Assembly (NCBI GenBank): GCA_001790855.1
Contig: MGDH01000024.1
Span: 42,165-80,944 of the forward strand
DNA length: 38,780 nt
Origin: Candidatus Schekmanbacteria bacterium RIFCSPLOWO2_02_FULL_38_14
Lineage (GTDB): Bacteria; Schekmanbacteria; GWA2-38-11
Direction of reading: 5' to 3'
Shown here: positions 33,860 through 38,780 of the stretch, one piece after another
Layout of the letters: every line of letters begins with the position of its first letter
Numbering within the stretch: the stretch's first letter is position 1
Position numbers and translations under genes: made by a program
Notes under the pieces: generated by a model
Seen by the model: the letters and a program-made list of their open reading frames with translations, nothing else
Told to the model about the DNA's origin: nothing
Databases searched by the model: none

Positions 33860-34912
33860 CTAATCAGGTTGATTGTCTGGATTAATTGTCAGGTAGTTCA
33901 GGTTTCTAACAGTACAGTACGGAATATAACCATTCTCTCTGGATTTTTTATAAGTATTATTTATTTTCTTCTTAGATTTTTTATTAAAGCAAGGTTTATT
34001 TTCAGAGCATGAAAAAGGGTAATCAATGGTTAATACGAGCTTTCCTGCATTTTTAAAAACATTAAGGTATCCTTCTAATTCCTTTGTAATTTTCTTAAGC
34101 GTTTTTTCCCCATCACTATTATAACCATAATAAATATCTTCTTGTCCTATTCCAGTTACTGCATTAAGATATTCTTCATGTTTCCCTAATGGGGCACCAT
34201 TTTGCGGGAATATACCAAAGTCAGAGTTTTTACTCCTTGCGTATTCTGAAATCTTAACAACAAAGTCAACCATCTCATCCTCTGCTGTTTTTCTATCCTT
34301 GCCGCTGTCTCCGTCAGGACCCCAGTATTCATAGGCATCTATAATATCAAGATAAACTCCATCAAAACCTGCCTCAATAATTTTATCAAGATAACTTGTT
34401 GGTAACCCAAAGACTATTGCCTGCCATTCAGGTTTCCAGTATTTGACCTTATAGTTTCCGGGCCAGTTAGGATTAGACAGGCCAAGCCACGAAGGAGCTC
34501 CTTTATCAGGAATACCATTTTTATCTACATCCCAGCTTTTCTTCCAGTACCATCTATAATCTTCTGCCTCTCCAATACTCACATATGCAAGCACAAGTTT
34601 TAGACCATTAGCGCTATTCTTTAATGCCTCAATTTCCTCAGCAGTGAATCTCCCAGATTCACTACCATCTCTTGAGTAATCTATTATGACTAAATCAAAT
34701 TTTGTCTTTTCTATGGTATTAAGGTTTATATCCTGCAGTTGATATGTAAAATCATTCACAGAATTCCAGGGTATAGATGATTTAACTGTTTGCCCTTCTG
34801 CTTTGCTCCAAAATTGGGAAAGAAGAGATATTAAAACTAATGCAATAGAAAAAATAACAGTAAAAAAAGGAAAAAGGGAAGGTTGTTGAAGATTATCACT
34901 TTCACTTTTCAT
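33860..34912 (-). CDS. GH114-like (TM1410 family) protein, membrane-anchored or secreted
   Basis: 350 residues from ATG 34912. An N-terminal hydrophobic segment (~13-33, SLFPFFTVIFSIALVLISLL) is a signal-anchor. The catalytic-type TIM-barrel domain includes DLVIIDYSRDGS, LVLAYVSIGEAEDYRWYW, GFDGVYLDIIDAYEYW (acidic cluster) and NGAPL, as in the endo-alpha-1,4-polygalactosaminidase/TM1410 family (Glyco_hydro_114). The frame extends to a TTG at 34987, but that part derives from a 69-bp repeat (34871-34939) also present downstream, so the added residues are probably not native. The real substrate is unknown. AAGG lies 11 bases before the ATG. Confidence 0.85.
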   Translation of the reverse strand: MKSESDNLQQPSLFPFFTVIFSIALVLISLLSQFWSKAEGQTVKSSIPWNSVNDFTYQLQDINLNTIEKTKFDLVIIDYSRDGSESGRFTAEEIEALKNSANGLKLVLAYVSIGEAEDYRWYWKKSWDVDKNGIPDKGAPSWLGLSNPNWPGNYKVKYWKPEWQAIVFGLPTSYLDKIIEAGFDGVYLDIIDAYEYWGPDGDSGKDRKTAEDEMVDFVVKISEYARSKNSDFGIFPQNGAPLGKHEEYLNAVTGIGQEDIYYGYNSDGEKTLKKITKELEGYLNVFKNAGKLVLTIDYPFSCSENKPCFNKKSKKKINNTYKKSRENGYIPYCTVRNLNYLTINPDNQPD

Positions 34913-34939
34913 ATTTTGAATAGCCTTGACAATTACATA
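34871..34939. repeat. 69-bp direct repeat, copy A (over the GH114 start)
   Basis: Matches 36772-36840 at 64 of 69 positions in the same orientation. It covers the start codon region of the GH114-like gene. On the minus strand it encodes YVIVKAIQNMKS, which continues into the GH114 frame here but meets a TAA in copy B. Confidence 0.8.
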
Positions 34940-35138
34940 AGTATACTCTGCAAATGCCTTGCTATCTCTTCTTGCAGATATACCCAATTCATGACTTTGA
35001 ATAAACTGTCTGTCCTCTCATCATCACATGATGAAAAGTTCCGGAAGCATTCAGTCTTACTTACCTGAGCAAAAACACCGACCAACGATTGAGGAACCCT
35101 AACTGAATCTATATAATGTGTTAAAACACGAATAGACG
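34934..35138 (-). pseudogene. unassigned open remnant upstream of the GH114-like gene
   Basis: A minus-strand frame between stops encodes VLTHYIDSVRVPQSLVGVFA, then QVSKTECFRNFSSCDDERTD and SLFKVMNWVYLQEEIARHLQ. It has no convincing start, and its end overlaps repeat copy A. The residue pattern looks protein-like but is not recognised. Adjacent frames show FHHVMMRGQ, reminiscent of REP-associated Y1 transposases, so the stretch could be a decayed mobile gene. The rest up to 35333 is AT-rich with no gene. Confidence 0.3.
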
Positions 35139-35333
35139 TATTTTATAATTTTTGTTCTTTTATATATTTCTTGTTGACAGCTCTTTTCATAGATGTCTCC
35201 CATTCCCGTCTGTAGTTTTTAATTAGATTATATTTACCCAGAACTTTAAAAATTGGTCAAGGTGTATTTTTTAAGTACTTGTATAAAAATATGATTTATA
35301 GTAATATAAAAATATAATTTTTAATCAAAACAA

Positions 35334-35657
35334 ATGCCAATTAAAGAAAACGAAAAGTCTGCACTTTTGGAGTTAAAAAAAAAATTGCAGGAGCGTTATG
35401 GGCTTCTCGATTTCAGAATCTTTGGGTCAAAAGCAAGAGGAGAAGATAGCCCTGATTCAGATATTGATGTGATGATTAAGTTGCCAGAGATTTCCTTTGT
35501 TATTGAATCTGAAATAGACAAAATCATATTCAGTATTAACTTAAAAAATGATTGTTTCATAACAGCAGTGATTTTTGGGAAAAAAGAATTGGAAGAAGGG
35601 CCAATGGACCAGTCACCCTTGTACAAGGCTATCGAAAGAGAAGGAATAACTATTTGA
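35334..35657 (+). CDS. MNT-type nucleotidyltransferase (antitoxin of an MNT-HEPN pair)
   Basis: 107 residues, a minimal nucleotidyltransferase. The catalytic motif GSKARGEDSPDSDIDV (31-46) has the G-S-x-x-R-G and D-x-D metal residues intact. In HEPN-MNT systems this protein neutralises the HEPN toxin, in known cases by transferring AMP to it. The stop overlaps the next start by TTGA, giving tight coupling. No ribosome site is apparent before the ATG, and the upstream 250 bases are AT-rich. It was probably acquired with the surrounding mobile remnants. Confidence 0.9.
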   Translation: MPIKENEKSALLELKKKLQERYGLLDFRIFGSKARGEDSPDSDIDVMIKLPEISFVIESEIDKIIFSINLKNDCFITAVIFGKKELEEGPMDQSPLYKAIEREGITI

Positions 35658-36064
35658 CTATTGAAGAGAAAAAAAAAGAATTGGCATTATACCGTTTGAA
35701 ACAGGCTGAAGAAACTTTTGATGAAGCGGAGTTTCTTCTTAATGGCAAGAAGAGTCCAAGAGCGGTAATAAACAGAATCTATTACTCAATGTTCTATGCA
35801 GTACTTGCACTTCTAATATTTGAACCATATTCATCTTCCAAACATAGTGGAGTGCTTTCTTACTTCAACGTTAGATTTATTAAAGACGGAATATTTACCA
35901 CGGAAATGGGCGAAGCAATAAATACTGCCTTTGAAATAAGACAGCGTGGAGACTATAAAGAATATGTTGAACTTACTTCTGAACAGGTTGAGCCTTTTTT
36001 AGAAAAAACAGAAAAGTTTATAAAAGAAGTCAAAAGTTATCTTCAAGCCAAATCATTAATCTAA
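35654..36064 (+). CDS. HEPN-domain protein (partner of the MNT protein)
   Basis: 136 residues from the TTG at 35654 (LTIEEKKKELALYRLKQAEE), which shares four bases with the MNT stop; the frame is open to 35552, but that would overlap the MNT gene by 100 bases. It has the HEPN helices KSPRAVINRIYYSMFYAVLALL, the SKHSGVLSYF motif and EIRQRGDYKEYVEL. The last carries R-x4-D-Y rather than the R-x4-H of RNase-active HEPN toxins, the form usual in the PF05168/UPF0332-like branch. RNase activity is therefore uncertain. Toxin-antitoxin or phage-defence roles are both plausible. Confidence 0.88.
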   Translation: MTIEEKKKELALYRLKQAEETFDEAEFLLNGKKSPRAVINRIYYSMFYAVLALLIFEPYSSSKHSGVLSYFNVRFIKDGIFTTEMGEAINTAFEIRQRGDYKEYVELTSEQVEPFLEKTEKFIKEVKSYLQAKSLI

Positions 36065-36183
36065 CTTCCGGTTGTCCAACCTCACAGCAATTGTAAAGTG
36101 TTCTTTTTCAACAACGTCCCCTATTTCCACTCAAGTAATTAAAATAAGCAAAGATTTTAGGGAGCATCTAATCTCGCTTGTCG

Positions 36184-36462
36184 TTATGCGTTTCTCATTG
36201 TTTTAATCAACTTATCGTACTCATTATGAGATCCTATCCAAAACCATACTATCTCATTATCGTGAGTAATACCGACGGCACGATAATTTCTTGATATTCT
36301 AACAGAAAATATAGGACGTGTTGAATGAATTCTTTTGAAGTGCAAGCCTGGATGATAAGGGTTATTTACAAAGCGATGAAATGCCTGTCGTGCCTGTTTC
36401 TTGATTTCAACAGGCAAGTTTGCGTAATGCTTCCAAAACTCGTCTGAAGTCTTGGAATTCAC
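36184..36462 (-). CDS. RelE/ParE-like toxin
   Basis: 92 residues from GTG 36462; the antitoxin stop TGA shares bases with it (GTGA overlap). It has the RelE/HigB fold pattern: SDEFWKHYANLPVEIKKQAR, HPGLHFKRIH, PIFSVRISRNYRAVGI and a basic/aromatic C terminus IVWFWIGSHNEYDKLIK. Such toxins cut mRNA in the ribosome or poison gyrase; the SHNEYDKL ending is typical of the mRNA-interferase side. Genes run antitoxin then toxin, as in most type II pairs. Confidence 0.88.
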   Translation of the reverse strand: MNSKTSDEFWKHYANLPVEIKKQARQAFHRFVNNPYHPGLHFKRIHSTRPIFSVRISRNYRAVGITHDNEIVWFWIGSHNEYDKLIKTMRNA

Positions 36463-36677
36463 AGTCGTTTCAAATCCAATTGTTTGGTTTTTCCTTTTCT
36501 GTGTGTTTCTAATGCTTCATCTGCAAGCCGACTGAGGATATCCTCCGAATCAGCGAATTTATTATCCCATTCTCTGTCAGATTCAAGTTCATCAAGTAAC
36601 CACTTCGCGAGAGTGTTTTGTTCCAAATCAGGCAGTTTAGATGCTCTTTTGAATGCCTTTTCCAATAGTTTTGTCAT
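36459..36677 (-). CDS. type II antitoxin (cognate of the RelE-like toxin)
   Basis: 72 residues. LLEKAFKRASKLPDLEQNTL, then LAKWLLDELESDREWDNKFA and LSRLADEALETHRKGKTKQL, match a short, abundant antitoxin family in which the N-terminal helices dimerise and the C terminus wraps the toxin. No helix-turn-helix or clear DNA-binding motif is visible. It is the first gene of the operon, and overlaps the toxin by GTGA. A near-consensus promoter lies 57-85 bases upstream. Confidence 0.88.
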   Translation of the reverse strand: MTKLLEKAFKRASKLPDLEQNTLAKWLLDELESDREWDNKFADSEDILSRLADEALETHRKGKTKQLDLKRL

Positions 36678-36733
36678 TTTCTTACTCCTTCGCGCATAAC
36701 ATTTACTTTTAAATTTATTCTATAATAAGAAAT

Positions 36734-36762
36734 ATAATATTATTGAAAAAGTTTGCTGTCAA
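36734..36762 (-). promoter_or_regulatory. strong promoter of the toxin-antitoxin operon
   Basis: On the minus strand TTGACA (36762-36757) and TATTAT (36739-36734) are exactly 17 bases apart, 57 bases before the antitoxin ATG at 36677. The repeat copy B (36772-36840) lies just upstream. Confidence 0.65.
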
Positions 36763-36771
36763 GCTTTTCAG

Positions 36772-36840
36772 AAAAAGGGGAGGTTGTTGAAAATTATTAA
36801 TTTAACTTTTCATATTTTGAATAGCCTTGACAATTACATA
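36772..36840. repeat. 69-bp direct repeat, copy B (upstream of the toxin-antitoxin operon)
   Basis: Same orientation as 34871-34939 with 5 mismatches in 69. On the minus strand its frame ends as SFFYKDQKCAYVIVKAIQNM-K-S and then TAA, so it looks like the tail of a gene. The two copies enclose about 1.8 kb with the MNT-HEPN and toxin-antitoxin genes. Confidence 0.8.
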
Positions 36841-36959
36841 TGCACATTTCTGGTCTTTGTAGAAGAAGGAATCATTTAGATGTTCTCAAGAGAAAACTCA
36901 TCATAAATATATTAAGCTAACCACCCTCTACAGGAGTCATGAACACTACCTCCAAGGAT

Positions 36960-37613
36960 TTAGTTAGATCTTTCCAACTTGTTTTTATCTAATAATATTT
37001 TATCTCTGATTTCACTTATAACTTTATTAAATGCATTATTTAATTGAGTTCCTATTCCAAATGTTGGATTATTATACATAGTATAAAGCCCGGAAAATTC
37101 TGTCATCTGCCTGTAACTGCTTATCAATTCTCTTTTTGGAGAAAAAAGGGAAATTTCTATATCTACTTCTCCTTCATTTGAAAGCACTGGCACACCAAAT
37201 AACCAGATCGGGTCAATAGGAATTGTACACCAAAATAGAGCATTAGGACCTGCTTTTCCATAAAATCTATGGATTTTACCTCGTAGAATTAAGTCTGGAT
37301 TATCAATTCTCCTTGTTATTATATCAAAAACTTGACTCTCATAAAAAGCTTTCATTACAGCATTAGTTATGCCTACTGTTAATGATCCTTCAAGAGTATC
37401 TGCAGAGGTACAAGATGTACCACCTATTTTTTTTGAATGATCTCCTTGAGGTGTTTCATCAATGAATTCCTCTATCTGCACTTTTGCTTGTATAGTTTCA
37501 GAGCTTAAACCCAAACTTAAATCTGGTTTGTAATTAAAACTCATGCATCCAATACATGAGATAATTATAAATAAAAAGAACAAAAATTTAGAACTTATTT
37601 TAAAAACACTCAT
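36960..37613 (-). CDS. predicted outer-membrane lipoprotein, unknown function
   Basis: 217 residues starting MSVFKISSKF at ATG 37613, preceded by AAAGGGGGT; a TTG at 37631 is rejected because the ribosome site lies after it. Lipobox ISCIGC gives an acylated Cys at about residue 23. The mature part (VQIEEFIDETPQGD, FYESQVFDIITRRIDNPDLI, LRGKIHRFYGKAG, GEVDIEISLFSPKRELISS) resembles the YajG/GNA1162-like group of small envelope lipoproteins that share an alpha/beta domain. It is the second gene of a two-gene operon with a similar lipoprotein 62 bases upstream. Confidence 0.75.
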   Translation of the reverse strand: MSVFKISSKFLFFLFIIISCIGCMSFNYKPDLSLGLSSETIQAKVQIEEFIDETPQGDHSKKIGGTSCTSADTLEGSLTVGITNAVMKAFYESQVFDIITRRIDNPDLILRGKIHRFYGKAGPNALFWCTIPIDPIWLFGVPVLSNEGEVDIEISLFSPKRELISSYRQMTEFSGLYTMYNNPTFGIGTQLNNAFNKVISEIRDKILLDKNKLERSN

Positions 37614-37675
37614 ATAATTACCCCCTTTCAAAAATTGTTATTTTTTATTCTAATAGTATTCACTATTAATGTAAT

Positions 37676-38350
37676 TTAAGTGGTAGCAAGGAACATATAT
37701 AATTTTATTAAGCAATCCTCCAAAGCCTCTTGAAATGATTTTCTTAAAGATTCTGTCATATCTTTTTTAACATCTCCTCCTCTAAAAAAGGCACTATGTT
37801 CTCCCTTCCCTTCAGATAGTAAAAGCTCATTTCCATTTTGATTGCTTAATTTCATTTCAATAACAACCGTTGATTTTAAGGTGCTTGTAAAGTAACCAGC
37901 TCTAACCCAAAAATCTTTAATTTTACAATCAAGGAATAAAGATACTTCATCCTTATCAGATTCCACAGGTTGTATACCAGCTTTAATCAGTTCTTTATTG
38001 AGTACTTCACGAAAAAAATCATCAACATTCTTTTCAAGAAAATATTTGTTAGCAGTCCAACCTGTATCAGCAACCTCTTTACCTATATAAGCCTTATCCT
38101 TTTCTTCCTTATTGACCTCTCTGATATCTTGAATTTTACCTACTTTTATCATCATAGATTTATTCTTAACCAATGATGGATTTGAATATATAGGACTATA
38201 TTCCAATTCGGATTTAGGTACGATAGTTGTACATCCTATAAGCATAAAAAATAACAATAACCCGACAGATAATGTTCTTACCCAGAAATAACCTTTCTTG
38301 ATAAATATAACATCTCTATCCAATCTCTTAGTGATTTTAAAAATCTCCAT
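37676..38350 (-). CDS. predicted outer-membrane lipoprotein, paralogue-like partner of the next gene
   Basis: 224 residues from ATG 38350; AGGAGG lies 8-9 bases upstream. Lipobox LIGC ends a long, basic-headed signal (KKGYFWVRTLSVGLLLFFML). The mature domain (MMIKVGKIQDIREVNKEEKD, TANKYFLEKNVDDFFREVLN, SLFLDCKIKDFWVRAGYFTS, STVVIEMKLSN) is of the same general YajG/GNA1162 style as the following lipoprotein. Probable operon: this gene then the 36960-37613 gene. No transport or assembly partner is encoded nearby, so the function is open. Confidence 0.75.
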   Translation of the reverse strand: MEIFKITKRLDRDVIFIKKGYFWVRTLSVGLLLFFMLIGCTTIVPKSELEYSPIYSNPSLVKNKSMMIKVGKIQDIREVNKEEKDKAYIGKEVADTGWTANKYFLEKNVDDFFREVLNKELIKAGIQPVESDKDEVSLFLDCKIKDFWVRAGYFTSTLKSTVVIEMKLSNQNGNELLLSEGKGEHSAFFRGGDVKKDMTESLRKSFQEALEDCLIKLYMFLATT

Positions 38351-38656
38351 AGGGGCTTCCTCCTTTTTTTACCTGCAACGATAAACAAAAAGATTAAAAA
38401 TTAAGAAATGTGTGAACATATTTTTAGTGATGCCGGGCAAAGGAAAATATTTGCGAAAACAAAAATGAAGATAAAAAATAAGAATTTAAATTTTTTAAAG
38501 AAATGAGATTTTGTTTGTTGTGAGAAGTGTTCCACCTTTTCTCCTCATGAAAAAAAGAGAAAATCGAGAGGTTAATTCTTGTGCTATTTCTTGAGTTCAA
38601 CTATATTGAGTTTGATTTATTTGTCAATAATAAAGTGATTACTTGTCAAGCCAATT
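38351..38656. other. 306-base leader region upstream of the lipoprotein operon
   Basis: No gene is seen. The sequence is AT-rich, contains the minus-strand promoter candidate at 38600-38627, and ends in the repeats at 38657-38716. The ribosome site of the lipoprotein gene lies at its left edge. Confidence 0.6.
38600..38627 (-). promoter_or_regulatory. candidate promoter for the lipoprotein operon
   Basis: On the minus strand TTGACA (38627-38622) and TATAGT (38605-38600) are 16 bases apart. It reads out from the repeat cluster at 38657-38716 toward the lipoprotein genes, about 250 bases away, leaving a long 5' leader. Confidence 0.45.
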
Positions 38657-38716
38657 TAGAAATGTCCTGTTTTTGCCAAAGTAGAAATGTCCTGTTTTTG
38701 TAATACAGGACATTTC
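38657..38716. mobile_element. repeat cluster resembling an insertion-sequence terminus
   Basis: TAGAAATGTCCTGTTTTTG occurs twice as direct repeats (38657-38675 and 38682-38700), 25 bases apart, and its core returns inverted as CAGGACATTTC (38706-38716). Tandem binding-site arrays of this kind are found at the ends of some insertion sequences. The element itself would lie to the right, outside the window, so the family is not assigned. Confidence 0.55.
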
Positions 38717-38780
38717 CTCCATGGATGGTTCTTTGGAGGAATGTATTTCTTTTTTATCTTAAAGGGCTTTAAAGGTTTTT

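Noticed and set aside
34913-34987. Longer N terminus for the GH114-like protein from the TTG at 34987
   Set aside because: The extra residues lie over the 69-bp repeat, whose other copy ends in a stop; the signal-anchor begins after the ATG at 34912.
35552-35653. Longer HEPN protein beginning inside the MNT gene
   Set aside because: It would overlap the MNT gene by about 100 bases; the TTGA overlap gives a conventional coupled start.
1-38780. CRISPR arrays, rRNA, tRNA or integrase attachment sites
   Set aside because: No regularly spaced repeats, conserved rRNA or tRNA motifs, or integrase genes were seen by eye. The repeats present are isolated inverted or two-copy direct repeats.

Overview
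This window is AT-rich chromosomal DNA from a Gram-negative-type, probably anaerobic or microaerophilic bacterium. The Gram-negative inference rests on several lipobox lipoproteins, an ECF sigma / ZAS anti-sigma / RseB-like set and secreted envelope proteins. The anaerobic inference rests on a tungsten-type aldehyde ferredoxin oxidoreductase with a four-cluster ferredoxin, a flavodiiron protein and radical-SAM and Fe-S enzymes. I see no rRNA, tRNA or CRISPR array, and I would not name a phylum from this alone; an uncultured lineage near Nitrospirota, Desulfobacterota or Schekmanbacteria is a guess.

Layout. 1-817 (minus): a TetR regulator and the start of a family III CoA-transferase cut by the window edge. 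1025-5540 (plus): riboflavin synthesis (ribE, ribBA, ribH), nusB and a glutaredoxin-thioredoxin reductase fusion, separated by hairpin-rich dispersed repeats. 5519-6713 (minus): a small membrane protein and an unknown protein. 6885-10620 (plus): an ECF sigma factor, its zinc-finger anti-sigma and an RseB/LolA-like protein with an unusual Cys/Arg-Gly-rich tail, then an aldo/keto reductase and a small secreted Gly-rich protein. Similar ECF-type promoters precede the sigma gene and the Gly-rich gene, which suggests one envelope-stress regulon. 10721-14030 (plus): a lipoprotein, a stand-alone LigD-type phosphoesterase, a B12-binding radical SAM protein and a dolichol-phosphate-mannose-synthase-like glycosyltransferase. 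14025-16328 (minus): a GT-C membrane glycosyltransferase fused to about nine ~35-residue repeats of a kind I do not recognise.

16469-19969 (minus): aldehyde ferredoxin oxidoreductase, its ferredoxin and a QueG-like Fe-S/HEAT-repeat protein. A relic of an acetyl-CoA hydrolase-type CoA-transferase follows at 20075-20197, then an exported PNPOx-like protein with one haem c motif. 21122-27943 is mixed: class V aminotransferase, truncated pilin, LPP20-like secreted protein, class II phosphodiesterase-like metallo-hydrolase, NTP_transf_5 nucleotidyltransferase, GT2 and a site-2 protease. 28229-33466 (plus): CorA, an unusual glutamate-synthase-like flavoprotein, a flavodiiron protein, D-aminoacyl-tRNA deacylase and a CPBP/CAAX-type membrane protease.

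33524-36840 looks like an acquired, rearranged region: an ISL3 transposase stub, a 118-bp palindromic MITE-like element, a GH114-like protein, an MNT-HEPN pair, a RelE-type toxin-antitoxin pair and two copies of a 69-bp repeat. The right end has a two-gene lipoprotein operon and, at 38657-38716, repeated sequences that look like an insertion-sequence terminus.

The best candidates for new biology are the repeat-bearing glycosyltransferase, the ECF/RseB-like/Gly-rich envelope module, the haem-tagged PNPOx protein, and the Cys-rich glutamate-synthase-like protein beside the flavodiiron protein.
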